DNA of 64,000 bases. Origin: UMGS1370 sp046957575. GTDB lineage: Bacteria; Bacillota; Clostridia; Lachnospirales; Lachnospiraceae. Made by a program: the position numbers and the translations under genes. Positions 51,644 to 60,716 of the stretch are shown here, one piece after another; within the stretch, counting starts at the first letter, position 1; each line of letters begins with the position of its first letter. Under the pieces are notes generated by a model, which was not told where the DNA came from, made no database searches, and saw only the letters and a list, made by a program, of their open reading frames with translations. The stretch covers positions 39,904 to 103,903 of the forward strand of contig JBKUOG010000012.1 of the NCBI GenBank assembly GCA_046957575.1. Reading direction: 5' to 3'.

Positions 51644-52975
51644 ATGAGTTCTTGGTATGAAGACAGCGTATTTTATCACATGTATCCCTTGGGAATGACC
51701 GGTTCCCCAAAGGAAAACCGGGATCCCCAGACCATTCACCGTTTTAACGAACTGATAAAATGGATTCCCCATATTAAAAGTCTGAACTGCACAGCCATCT
51801 ATATCGGCCCCTTATTTGAGTCCAGCACCCATGGCTATGACACCCGCGACTACAGGCAGGTAGACCGGCGGCTGGGGGATAATAAGGACTTTAACGAATT
51901 TGTACGAATCTGCCATGACTTCGGGATCCGGGTTGTGGTAGATGGCGTTTTTAATCACACTGGAAGAGAATTTTTTGCCTTCCGGGACATTCAGGAAAAA
52001 AAGTGGGATTCTCCTTACAAGGACTGGTACAAAGGAGTAAATTTTGGCTGTTCCAGTCCCATGGGCGATCCTTTCAGTTATGAGGCCTGGCAGGGCCATA
52101 TGATCCTTCCTGCCTTAAATCTGGCTAATCCGGCTGTAAAATCTTACTTACTGGAAACCGTCCAATTCTGGACAGATGAATTTGGCATTGACGGAATTCG
52201 CTTAGACTGTGCCAATGTTCTGGATTTTGGTTTTATGCAGGAACTGCGAAGATATACCGAACACATGAAAAAAGATTTCTGGCTCATGGGTGAAGTAATT
52301 CATGGAGAATACTCTCGCTGGGTCAATGCTGATATGCTTCACTCTGTTACCAATTACGAACTGCATAAAAGTCTTTATTCCGGATTTAATGATCACAATT
52401 TCTTTGAAATTGCCCACAATGTTCGCCGGCTTGAAGCAGTAGGCCGAGCTCTGTATACATTTGTGGACAACCACGATGAAGATCGCATTGCCAGCAAACT
52501 GCGCAGCAAAGATCACCTGTTTCCACTCTATCTCTGTCTGTTTACCCTTCCTGGCATCCCCTCTGTTTACTACGGCAGTGAATGGGGAATCGAGGGCCAG
52601 CGAACCAAGTGGAGCGATGAATCGCTGCGTCCCGCTATCTCCATCTCTCAGGCGGATTCACTTTACTGCCGCCTGACTGACCAGATTGCTCTTTTAGCAA
52701 AAATTCACTCCGAAGAAGAAGCGCTTCACCATGGCCGATACGAAGAATTGCTGCTAACCAACAGGCAATATGCCTTTGCCCGTCATGGCCAGCATTCTGT
52801 TTTGATTGCTGCTGTCAATAACGATGAACAGGAAGCCGTTCTTACCATACCGGTTCCCGTCCAGGCTGGGCAGGTTTGCGATCTCATTTCTGGATCCGCA
52901 ATCCCCATTACAGACAATAGGCTTGCCATTTCCTTAAAGCCCTGCGACGGCACTATCTTAAAAATAAGGCAGTAA
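51644..52975 (+). CDS. GH13 alpha-amylase family enzyme
   Basis: 443 residues from the ATG at 51644 (AGGAGG 8 nt upstream). The TIM barrel holds the conserved GH13 regions: region I DGVFNHTG, region II GIRLDCANV (nucleophile Asp), region III LMGEVIHG (acid Glu) and region IV FVDNHDEDR (stabilising Asp). A short C-terminal beta domain follows. There is no signal peptide or starch-binding domain, so it acts inside the cell on maltodextrin or glycogen. Followed 21 nt later by glgB, which suggests a role in glycogen or maltodextrin turnover. Exact specificity (alpha-amylase, neopullulanase-like or transferase) is open. Confidence 0.9.
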   Translation: MSSWYEDSVFYHMYPLGMTGSPKENRDPQTIHRFNELIKWIPHIKSLNCTAIYIGPLFESSTHGYDTRDYRQVDRRLGDNKDFNEFVRICHDFGIRVVVDGVFNHTGREFFAFRDIQEKKWDSPYKDWYKGVNFGCSSPMGDPFSYEAWQGHMILPALNLANPAVKSYLLETVQFWTDEFGIDGIRLDCANVLDFGFMQELRRYTEHMKKDFWLMGEVIHGEYSRWVNADMLHSVTNYELHKSLYSGFNDHNFFEIAHNVRRLEAVGRALYTFVDNHDEDRIASKLRSKDHLFPLYLCLFTLPGIPSVYYGSEWGIEGQRTKWSDESLRPAISISQADSLYCRLTDQIALLAKIHSEEEALHHGRYEELLLTNRQYAFARHGQHSVLIAAVNNDEQEAVLTIPVPVQAGQVCDLISGSAIPITDNRLAISLKPCDGTILKIRQ

Positions 52976-52996
52976 TGGAGTGATATTGGAGGTAAG

Positions 52997-54913
52997 ATGA
53001 TTATGCCGCGAAAAGCAAATAAAAAAACCGGAACCGGATTTATCACAGAAGTAGACCGGTATCTTTTTGGACAGGGAACTCATTATGAAATCTATGAAAA
53101 GCTGGGGGCACACCCAAAAACCTACCAGAATCAGGATGGCATGTACTTTGCTGTATGGGCCCCCCATGCTGATAAAGTCAGCCTTGTAGGCGATTTTAAC
53201 GAATGGAATCCGGATAAAAGTCCTATGACCGTCCTGGAAGATTCCGGTATCTGGGAAATCTTTATTCCGGGTATGACGGCAGGACAATTGTATAAATATG
53301 CAATCACAACCCACACCGGAAAAATCTTATTTAAAGCAGATCCCTATGCATTCAGCGGGGAATATCGTCCCGGAACTGCCTCTGTCACTGCTGATATTGA
53401 CAGCTTTTCCTGGAACGATGAAAAATGGATGACAGCCCGTATTAATGCCGCTCCTGAAACGTCACCCTTAAGTATTTATGAAGTTCACCTGGGTTCCTGG
53501 AAAAGAAAAAATCGCCTGGAAAAAGACGGCTACTATACATATAAAGAAGCAGCCCACGAACTGGCTGCCTATGTAAAAGAAATGGGGTATACCCATGTGG
53601 AATTAATGGGTATTGCCGAGCACCCCTTTGACGGTTCCTGGGGATATCAGGTCACCGGCTACTTTGCTCCTACCTCCCGCTACGGACTCCCAACGGATTT
53701 CATGTATTTTGTCAATTATCTGCACAAACAGGGCATTGGCGTGATTTTAGACTGGGTTCCCGCCCATTTTCCAAAGGACGCCCATGGATTAGCAGATTTT
53801 GACGGCCAGCCCCTCTACGAATATGCGGATCCCAGAAAAGGCGAACATCCGGATTGGGGCACAAAAGTCTTTGACTATGGCAAAAATGAGGTAAAAAACT
53901 TTCTCATCGCCAATGCCATTTACTGGATTGAAAAGTTCCATGTAGACGGACTCCGGGTGGATGCCGTTGCTTCCATGCTCTATTTAGATTACGGACGCAG
54001 AGACGGAGAATGGATTCCCAACCAGTACGGCAGCAACCAGAATCTGGACGCAATCGAGTTTTTTAAGCACTTAAACAGCATTCTGTCCGGCCGCAAAAGC
54101 GGCGCCATGGTCATTGCCGAAGAATCGACTGCCTGGCCTAATGTAACCCGCAGACCAGAGGAGGACGGATTAGGATTTACCTTCAAATGGAATATGGGAT
54201 GGATGCATGATTTCCTTGAATACATGAAATTAGATCCTTACTTCCGCAAATATAATCATAATAAAATGACCTTTGGACTTACTTACTTTACCAGCGAAAA
54301 CTTTATCCTGGTTTTATCTCATGATGAAGTCGTCCACCTGAAATGTTCCATGATCAACAAAATGCCCGGTCTCTATGAAGACAAGTTCGCCAATCTAAAA
54401 GCCGGATACACGTTTATGATCGGGCATCCAGGCAAAAAACTGCTGTTTATGGGTCAGGAATTCGGACAGTGGCACGAGTGGGACGAAAAAACTGCCCTTG
54501 ACTGGCATCTGTTAGGAGAAGAGCAGCATTCCGAACTTCAGTCATATGTAAAGGATCTGCTCCATCTGTATCGCAAATATCCGGCTCTTTACCGCTTAGA
54601 CAATGACTGGAACGGATTCCAGTGGATCAATGCCAATGACGGAGACCGCAGCATCTTCAGTTTTATCCGGCGGGATGAAACCGGCAAAAAAAATCTCTTA
54701 TTTGTTATTAATTTTACCCCCGTACCCCGCCTGGACTACTGCGTTGGCGTTCCAAAAAAAGGAACATACACGCTGCTTTTAGACAATGAGCATGGCATGC
54801 TGCCCGTATCTTCCGCTCCAACTTACAAGTCTTCTGCAAAAGAATGCGACGGCCAGGCATATTCCTTCCATTATCCTCTTCCTGCTTACGGAACTGCCGT
54901 TTTCCGTTTTTAA
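52997..54913 (+). CDS. glgB: 1,4-alpha-glucan branching enzyme
   Basis: 638 residues from the ATG at 52997 (GGAGG 5 nt upstream). An N-terminal CBM48 domain (about 35-130, VWAPHADKVSLVGDFNEWN) precedes a GH13 barrel with region I DWVPAHFPKDAHGLADFDG, region II GLRVDAVASML (nucleophile Asp), region III IAEESTAW (Glu) and region IV LSHDEVVH (Asp). A C-terminal beta domain follows. It introduces alpha-1,6 branches into glycogen. It complements glgC/glgD at the other end of the window; no glgA or glgP is present here. The transcript probably ends in or before the family A repeat at 54943. Confidence 0.96.
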   Translation: MIMPRKANKKTGTGFITEVDRYLFGQGTHYEIYEKLGAHPKTYQNQDGMYFAVWAPHADKVSLVGDFNEWNPDKSPMTVLEDSGIWEIFIPGMTAGQLYKYAITTHTGKILFKADPYAFSGEYRPGTASVTADIDSFSWNDEKWMTARINAAPETSPLSIYEVHLGSWKRKNRLEKDGYYTYKEAAHELAAYVKEMGYTHVELMGIAEHPFDGSWGYQVTGYFAPTSRYGLPTDFMYFVNYLHKQGIGVILDWVPAHFPKDAHGLADFDGQPLYEYADPRKGEHPDWGTKVFDYGKNEVKNFLIANAIYWIEKFHVDGLRVDAVASMLYLDYGRRDGEWIPNQYGSNQNLDAIEFFKHLNSILSGRKSGAMVIAEESTAWPNVTRRPEEDGLGFTFKWNMGWMHDFLEYMKLDPYFRKYNHNKMTFGLTYFTSENFILVLSHDEVVHLKCSMINKMPGLYEDKFANLKAGYTFMIGHPGKKLLFMGQEFGQWHEWDEKTALDWHLLGEEQHSELQSYVKDLLHLYRKYPALYRLDNDWNGFQWINANDGDRSIFSFIRRDETGKKNLLFVINFTPVPRLDYCVGVPKKGTYTLLLDNEHGMLPVSSAPTYKSSAKECDGQAYSFHYPLPAYGTAVFRF

Positions 54914-54942
54914 GGCTCTCTTTTCCAGCTGCTGCAATACTT

Positions 54943-55092
54943 GTAACAATTCAGACATGCGAAGATTTAGACAGGAACAGACGTTGAAAACAAGTTTTCA
55001 TAAGATTTTCCTGTCTAAACCTTCATAGGGCGGACGCCTGGCACTTCTTGTCCGCCACAAACGGGCACGAAGATGCATGACTCAACTGTTAC
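54943..55092. repeat. Family A palindromic element, copy 2
   Basis: 150 bp, GTAACAATTCAGACATGC to GCATGACTCAACTGTTAC, opposite in orientation to copy 1 at 211-361 and highly similar throughout. The flanking 8-mers CAATACTT (54935-54942) and CACTACTT (55093-55100) differ at one position, consistent with an 8-bp target duplication. No coding frame. Confidence 0.8.
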
Positions 55093-55183
55093 CACTACTT
55101 TCCAAATGTAAGGAAAAAGTAATGTACTTTTTTGCCGCCCTCGTTGTATAATGAACGTAACGAACATTTCAAGGAGGAACACT

Positions 55184-55879
55184 ATGCCCAGTATTCTGGT
55201 TTGTGATGACGACAAACAAATTGTAGATGCCATAGATATTTATCTTACCGGCGAGGGATTTCAGGTAATAAAAGCATTTGACGGCGCAGAAGCCCTGGAA
55301 TTATTGGAGCAGCAGCCGGTGGATCTGATGATCTTAGATGTGATGATGCCTGGTTTAGACGGCATCCGCACCACTCTGAAAGTGCGGGAAACCAGCAGCA
55401 TTCCCATTATCATTCTGTCTGCAAAATCAGAGGATGCAGATAAAATTTTAGGCCTCAATATCGGAGCCGACGATTATTTGACAAAACCCTTTAACCCGTT
55501 AGAATTGGTTGCCAGAGTTAAGTCTCAGCTCCGCCGCTACACTCAGTTAGGCAATGTTTCCCAGCAGAATCAGGGACAGGTATACCACTGCGGAGGCCTT
55601 CAGATCAATGATGACAATAAAGAGGTAACCGTTGACGGCGAACCGATTAAATTGACTCCTATTGAATACAATATACTTCTTTTACTGGTAAAAAACGCAG
55701 GAAAGGTCTTCTCCATTGATGAAATCTATCAGCAGATCTGGAATGAAGAAGCAATTGGAGCAGATAATACGGTTGCTGTACATATCCGCCACATTCGTGA
55801 AAAAATCGAGATCAATCCCAGAGAACCCCGCTATCTCAAAGTGGTCTGGGGCGTTGGTTACAAAATTGAAAAGCAATAA
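55184..55879 (+). CDS. OmpR/PhoB-type response regulator
   Basis: 231 residues from the ATG at 55184 with AGGAGG 6 nt upstream; the frame opens at 55151 but the longer start has no ribosome site. The receiver domain (1-120) has CDDD, phospho-acceptor Asp51 in LMILDVMMPG, Lys in LTKPFNPLEL. The C-terminal winged helix (about 135-230) has IKLTPIEYNILLLLVKNAGKVF and VAVHIRHIREKIE. It partners the histidine kinase encoded 15 nt downstream. A TATAAT lies at 55147-55152. Regulated genes unknown; the neighbouring PG-hydrolase gene is a natural candidate. Confidence 0.94.
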   Translation: MPSILVCDDDKQIVDAIDIYLTGEGFQVIKAFDGAEALELLEQQPVDLMILDVMMPGLDGIRTTLKVRETSSIPIIILSAKSEDADKILGLNIGADDYLTKPFNPLELVARVKSQLRRYTQLGNVSQQNQGQVYHCGGLQINDDNKEVTVDGEPIKLTPIEYNILLLLVKNAGKVFSIDEIYQQIWNEEAIGADNTVAVHIRHIREKIEINPREPRYLKVVWGVGYKIEKQ

Positions 55880-55894
55880 GGGCAGGTGTTTTTT

Positions 55895-58186
55895 ATGAAA
55901 ACTGTTTCCACTCACAGCAGGCGTGTACTCCTTACCTTTCTCCACGCCTTGTTTTTTATGCTCACACTAGCGGGCATCTGCCTGCTCTATGCCAATTCTG
56001 ACTATGGGCAGGGGATCAGTTGGATCCGCCAGTCTTCTTACTCTGATACCCATGCATTTACCAACCAGTTTGAATTTGATGTAAACCAGATATTTGAGTA
56101 TGCCAAATACCGGAACGTATTTGAAACCAACGGTCAGACAGACCTCTCCAAAGTAATCGTGACTGTCAGCGACGGAAACCCTGATAATGAGCAGGAATAT
56201 ACAGTTAAAGAAATCATTGATTATGCAGAAACTCATGGATATACCCTGAACCAAAACTGGGAGATTGTAGATGTCCCCATTTCTGACGAGGCAGCGGAAG
56301 AGGAACCCCTTTTATATATAACAAAGAAAACCTATGATCCAAATGCTGAATATTCAGAACCCATGGATGCCTATATGACCCTGTCTGATATTTCCTATGA
56401 GGTACTGTCCCATCTGGCCGCCTACTCCTATGTGCGCTACAACCTGATCGAGGGAAACAGCAACTTCCATTTTCTTCTCTCTTACTGGGAGGGCGACTCA
56501 AAGCCCCTGCTGTTTTCCAACACAGACATGACAGTAGATGAATTCCGCCAATGTGACCGATATGCTGTTTTTTCTACCGATTCATTAGTTGGAGAATCCA
56601 ACCTTCCATACGAGCCGATTTACATTTCTTCCATGCTACAGGAATACTGCCCCTTCATAGAGGGAAACGGCATTTTCTTAGCTGCAGTTGATACCTCCTA
56701 CAGCGCAGATGATACGTATGCGGCTGGAAATCAACAGTTTCTGCAGACGCAAAAAGGCTATGCCGCCGGTCTGCTTTCTCTTTTTATCGGCTTTTTGGGC
56801 TGTTTGATTTCCTTTGTCTTTATGGCTTATTATGCGGGATGGAAAACTACGGATCGCTCCCAGCGCTACTTTTTCCGGTATGACTTTTTCCCGGCAGAAA
56901 TCAATATTTTCCTTTCCCTTACCGTAATCATACTGGGAATCTATCTGTGCGACAACCTGGGACTCGCTATTTTGGATCTTATTTTTTCAGATGACGCCCT
57001 TACATTTATGGGCCATGTAATGAACGGCGCTGTCATCTATCTTGTCTGTTTTGCACTGGCTTTCAGCCTGATTCGCCAATACAAAGCAGAACTTTTATGG
57101 AAAAACTCTCTTATCCGAAAATTTTCTCAGGATATGTTTGTTTACTTTTCCAGGCAGGGATTTTCTGTTTCCTTAATCTACTATTATGTCGGTTTTCTGG
57201 CTGCCAATGTGATATTTGCTTTTGTTTTTCTCTCGCTGTTTTACAACCTGGAAAGCCTGACGCATAAGCTTTTGCTCCTTCTTCTGATTCTTTTGTGGAT
57301 TGCCGGAAATCTGTGGGTATTTCAGCGACTCTATCAAAAGGCTGTTCAGCAGGATAAGCTCAATGAGGCCATCTCCAATATTTCAGAAGGAGATACCCGC
57401 TACTGCGTAGATCTAAATCAGTTTAACGGCAGAGAGCGCTCCATTGCTAAACATATCAACAGCATTGGCAGCGGCCTGGATACAGCCATTCAGGAACGGG
57501 TAAAAAGCGAGCGGATGAAAGCGGATTTGATCACCAATGTGTCCCACGATTTAAAAACTCCTCTTACCTCTATTATTAATTATGTAGATTTAATCAAGCG
57601 GGAAAATATCCAAAATCCAAAAGTTCTGGAGTATCTGGAAGTTTTAGAGCAAAAATCCCAGCGTCTTAAAACGCTGACAGAAGATCTGGTAGAAGCATCT
57701 AAAGCCAGTTCCGGCAACTTAAAGTTAGAAATGGCAGATATTGATTTTGTGGAATTAGTTCAGCAGACAAATGGAGAGTTTGAGGAAAAATTTGCCATGC
57801 GTTCTCTGGAACTTATCAGTACTCTTCCGGAAACTCCCATCATTATTGAAGCTGATGGCGGGCAATTATGGCGGGTACTGGAAAACCTTTACAACAATAC
57901 ATTCAAATACGCTATGGAGCACAGCCGTGTCTATGTAGACATTGTAAAAGAAGACAGCCAGGTTCTGTTTACCATTAAAAACATTTCGGACCATCCATTA
58001 AATATTACAGGCAGTGAACTGACGGAACGATTTGTCAGAGGAGATGTCTCCCGAACCACAGAAGGCAGCGGCCTGGGTCTTTCCATTGCCCAAAGTCTTA
58101 CCAAACTTCAAAACGGAGTATTTGACATTATAATTGATGGTGATTTATTTAAAGCGTGCCTGCGCTTCCCCATCAAATCGTTATAA
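55895..58186 (+). CDS. Sensor histidine kinase
   Basis: 763 residues from the ATG at 55895 (AGGTG 6 nt upstream). An N-terminal membrane helix (about 13-32), a large extracytoplasmic domain (about 33-290), then a cluster of about six membrane helices (about 295-480) come first. The H-box is NVSHDLKTPLTSIINYVDL (HisKA, about 545). The N-box is WRVLENLYNNTFKYAM and the G-box EGSGLGLSIAQSL. The multi-pass membrane block before the kinase is unusual compared with two-helix receptors and suggests sensing within or near the membrane. Cotranscribed with the upstream regulator. Confidence 0.93.
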   Translation: MKTVSTHSRRVLLTFLHALFFMLTLAGICLLYANSDYGQGISWIRQSSYSDTHAFTNQFEFDVNQIFEYAKYRNVFETNGQTDLSKVIVTVSDGNPDNEQEYTVKEIIDYAETHGYTLNQNWEIVDVPISDEAAEEEPLLYITKKTYDPNAEYSEPMDAYMTLSDISYEVLSHLAAYSYVRYNLIEGNSNFHFLLSYWEGDSKPLLFSNTDMTVDEFRQCDRYAVFSTDSLVGESNLPYEPIYISSMLQEYCPFIEGNGIFLAAVDTSYSADDTYAAGNQQFLQTQKGYAAGLLSLFIGFLGCLISFVFMAYYAGWKTTDRSQRYFFRYDFFPAEINIFLSLTVIILGIYLCDNLGLAILDLIFSDDALTFMGHVMNGAVIYLVCFALAFSLIRQYKAELLWKNSLIRKFSQDMFVYFSRQGFSVSLIYYYVGFLAANVIFAFVFLSLFYNLESLTHKLLLLLLILLWIAGNLWVFQRLYQKAVQQDKLNEAISNISEGDTRYCVDLNQFNGRERSIAKHINSIGSGLDTAIQERVKSERMKADLITNVSHDLKTPLTSIINYVDLIKRENIQNPKVLEYLEVLEQKSQRLKTLTEDLVEASKASSGNLKLEMADIDFVELVQQTNGEFEEKFAMRSLELISTLPETPIIIEADGGQLWRVLENLYNNTFKYAMEHSRVYVDIVKEDSQVLFTIKNISDHPLNITGSELTERFVRGDVSRTTEGSGLGLSIAQSLTKLQNGVFDIIIDGDLFKACLRFPIKSL

Positions 58187-58194
58187 AACAAAGG

Positions 58195-58251
58195 ATCAAA
58201 AAAGGATTCATCCGCCTGCGCACAAGGCGTCAGCAGATGAATCCTTTTCTA
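58195..58251. terminator. Bidirectional terminator between the kinase and PG-hydrolase genes
   Basis: AAAGGATTCATC (58201-58212) pairs perfectly with GATGAATCCTTT (58236-58247). T-rich on the plus side (TTTTCT) and, on the minus strand, six or more T in 58196-58203. It serves both convergent genes. Confidence 0.85.
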
Positions 58252-58265
58252 TTGCCTCTAACTAA

Positions 58266-59948
58266 CTATCCAAAAATTCTCCATGCGCAGATAAAGTTAT
58301 TTGCCCACCAAGAACTTAAGCTTCTGTGTACAACTCGTCCGTTACTGGAGGATGCATCAATAACCGTACCTCCTCCGGCTGCAATTCCCACATGGCCATT
58401 TACCACTACAATATCTCCCGCCTGAATATCCGAGAAATTCGTGATTTTGGTATAACGGCCCACGTTTCTCCATCCGGAAGAAGTCAGATAACTTTGCTTT
58501 ACTCCAACCTGATTTAAGCACCAGTATACAAATCCGGAACAGTCAAATGCATTTGGTCCTTTTGCTCCCCACACATATGGGCAGCCAACCTTGGATTTGG
58601 CAACTGCAATTAAGCTGGCCACACCTCCACTGTTTGGAATCGTAGCGCCTCCGCTGCTTCCTCCTGAAGAATTTCCGGACGAACTGCTTCCCGATGATCC
58701 AGAATTGGAAGGCCGGCTGTTTCCCCCTGAAGAACCGCCAGAAGAGCTGCTTCCCGATGAAGACGATCCGCTGTTAGCCGGGGCTTTCTTTACATTATCT
58801 CCTGTCAGTTTTGCCAAAGTCTGGGCTCCTACTGTACCATCCTGCGCCAAATTGTTTTGCTTCTGGAAATTCTTTACTGCTTTTTCTGTAATCTCGCCAT
58901 AATATCCAGTGGCATTTCCTGCATTCAGATAACCATACTTGCTTAACAATGTCTGAACCTTCTTAACCATATCGCTCTCATCACCCAGACGCAGACCATT
59001 GGGCACTGCTTCTGAACTGTTTAAAACATCTCTGGTAGAAGGCCCCAGATATCCATCTACAATCAAATCGTTGCGGGACTGGAACTGCTGAATCGCAACC
59101 ATTGTATCTTCTCCAAATGCCCCGTCCGGATTCGTCATCAAATATCCCAGTTCCTTTAACCGCTCTTGGGCTGCCAGTACTACCTCACTCTTTTCTCCAT
59201 AAGAAAGGAAGTTGGCCTTAATCTCATCACTGTACAACAGGTTCATGGTCCTCTGGCCTACTTTTCCATCCGGCTCCAGACCATTCACTTCCTGAAGTTT
59301 TAAAACGGCTGCTTCTGTAGAATCTCCAAAATTGCCGGTAATTAAATCCGCAGTCGCCAGATATCCCAACTCATATAAACGGTTCTGAAGCTGGGAAATA
59401 TCATCGCCTTCATCCCCTTTTTGTGCAGCATAATACTTTGCATTGGGATCCATAATGGCATCATATGTGGAACTTCCCACAATTCCATCCATTGCCAGGC
59501 CATTCTGCCTCTGAAAAATTTTCACTGCACGTTCTGTCTGTGTTCCATAATAATCTGTCGGCTCATCACTGTCCATAAATCCCAGTTCCATCAGACGGCT
59601 CTGCAGGCTGACTACTGCCGAATGCCTATCGCCTACTCGGATGTACTCCGGCATAGGTTCCACTTCTGGAACTGTTATAGCTATATTAGGAAGAAGCTGT
59701 CCCTCCGGTTCCAAAAGCGGAATAGATTCTGGAGCTGTAGTAATCTCTACGGGTTCTGCATCTGCTGTCAAAGTATCTGCTGCCATACTGCTGCTTTCTG
59801 TATTGATACCTCTGGTCGAAGTTTCCTTACTGCAAGCTGTGCCGAATATTCCAACCGATGTAATTGCCATTGTCAAAGCCGCATACACATAAAATTTCTT
59901 CCAGCTTTTCTTTTCGCAATATTCGTTTCTCTTTCTTTTTGTCTTCAT
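58266..59948 (-). CDS. Lipoprotein with four PG-binding repeats and NlpC/P60 endopeptidase
   Basis: 560 residues. A basic N-terminus and signal end in a lipobox-like FGTAC (Cys39). Four PG_binding_1 repeats follow (about 103-165, 173-235, 243-305, 313-378; each with the pattern LQ..L..LGY...G.FG..T..AV..FQ...GL..DG..G). Then comes a Ser/Gly linker (about 385-440). An NlpC/P60 domain (about 445-560) ends the protein, with Cys in AFDCSGFVYWCL and His in VNGHVGIAAGGG. It cleaves cell-wall stem peptides on the outside of the membrane. Ribosome site GGAAGGAAA. Convergent with the two-component system. Confidence 0.92.
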   Translation of the reverse strand: MKTKRKRNEYCEKKSWKKFYVYAALTMAITSVGIFGTACSKETSTRGINTESSSMAADTLTADAEPVEITTAPESIPLLEPEGQLLPNIAITVPEVEPMPEYIRVGDRHSAVVSLQSRLMELGFMDSDEPTDYYGTQTERAVKIFQRQNGLAMDGIVGSSTYDAIMDPNAKYYAAQKGDEGDDISQLQNRLYELGYLATADLITGNFGDSTEAAVLKLQEVNGLEPDGKVGQRTMNLLYSDEIKANFLSYGEKSEVVLAAQERLKELGYLMTNPDGAFGEDTMVAIQQFQSRNDLIVDGYLGPSTRDVLNSSEAVPNGLRLGDESDMVKKVQTLLSKYGYLNAGNATGYYGEITEKAVKNFQKQNNLAQDGTVGAQTLAKLTGDNVKKAPANSGSSSSGSSSSGGSSGGNSRPSNSGSSGSSSSGNSSGGSSGGATIPNSGGVASLIAVAKSKVGCPYVWGAKGPNAFDCSGFVYWCLNQVGVKQSYLTSSGWRNVGRYTKITNFSDIQAGDIVVVNGHVGIAAGGGTVIDASSSNGRVVHRSLSSWWANNFICAWRIFG

Positions 59949-60096
59949 TCAAAGATTTCCTTCCATCATAGTGATATCTCGTGTCACTTTTCCATGAATT
60001 TTGTCGGATCAAAACTATTCTATCACATTTTTAACGGAAAGATAACCTGAATTTTATACAAAATCTTTAAAATATCCTTAAAAATATCTTTAATAT
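59949..60096. other. Upstream region of the PG-hydrolase gene
   Basis: AT-rich, 148 bp between the start codon and the ncRNA terminator; presumably holds the promoter. Repeated AAAATATCTTTAA-like tracts (60060-60095) are seen. No clear -35/-10 pair and no gene. Confidence 0.3.
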
Positions 60097-60518
60097 TAAA
60101 AAGGACGGATGCGAATTCTTCTTGAATCTGCATCCGTCCTAAAACATATTATCCATTGGACTATACCTCTATTTCTTTCATCTATATGAATTTTTCTGCG
60201 AAACTTTCATTCGCTCTGATAAAATCCTCGATTATCATATTTAGTTTCTTTATTATCATTTTATTTAATCGTATTATACAATCAAGTCAATCTTAAATAT
60301 TATGTCTTATGCTTTTCCAAGTATCTCGTGATACTTTCTCGTCATATCACCAAATCCTGTACTTTCTGCACGTTGTGTATCCTATTCCTATTGAATTGTT
60401 GTATAAATCTTTTAAACTCTATGTATAATAAAGCATTCCTGAGGATTAACTAACTAGTACTTTGGACTGTACCTCCTTTTCTTAGATTTTGTTGTTTTGT
60501 GTTCTTGTTTCTTTTGAT
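60097..60518 (-). ncRNA. Candidate noncoding transcript of about 420 nt
   Basis: It begins about 7 nt after a perfect promoter (60525-60553) and ends in a strong terminator at 60097-60140: AGGACGGATGC pairs with GCATCCGTCCT, T-rich after on the minus strand. No frame of useful length is open. The sequence GAGGTACAGTCCAA near the 5' end (60462-60475 on plus) recurs as GAGGTATAGTCCAA near the 3' end (60156-60169). An AAGTATC/GATACTT hairpin lies near 60330. Tiny frames with possible starts exist (a 12-codon MTRKYHEILGKA and a 5-codon MDNMF) but have weak or marginal ribosome sites. No known RNA family recognised. Confidence 0.5.
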
Positions 60519-60524
60519 GGTTTC

Positions 60525-60553
60525 ATTATACATGACTCGCCTCCTTTTGTCAA
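60525..60553 (-). promoter_or_regulatory. Perfect consensus sigma-A promoter
   Basis: On the minus strand TTGACA (60548-60553), a 17-bp spacer and TATAAT (60525-60530): all twelve hexamer bases match consensus with ideal spacing. No annotated coding gene follows for more than 550 bp in that direction. Confidence 0.85.
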
Positions 60554-60622
60554 TACTATTTTTCAATATTTTTATATAAATTTTGACATTACAAAACCTC
60601 TATATTGTTTGAAAAAATATTT

Positions 60623-60663
60623 AAAAAGCCTCATTTTATTATCTGTTAAAATGAGACTTTTTA
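60623..60663. terminator. Terminator of the chemotaxis receptor gene
   Basis: AAAAAG-CTCATTTTA pairs with TAAAATGAG-CTTTTT in a near-perfect stem (60624-60662), with T-runs on both strands. It isolates the receptor gene from the promoter at 60525. Confidence 0.8.
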
Positions 60664-60716
60664 AATAATATCTTATTATTATGATTCCAGTTTTAAATTA
60701 ATTTCCAATATTTTTT

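Noticed and set aside
58591..58902. A 103-codon plus-strand frame rich in Pro/Glu/Leu
   Set aside because: It is the reverse complement of the Ser/Gly linker of the NlpC/P60 lipoprotein; the composition follows from that.
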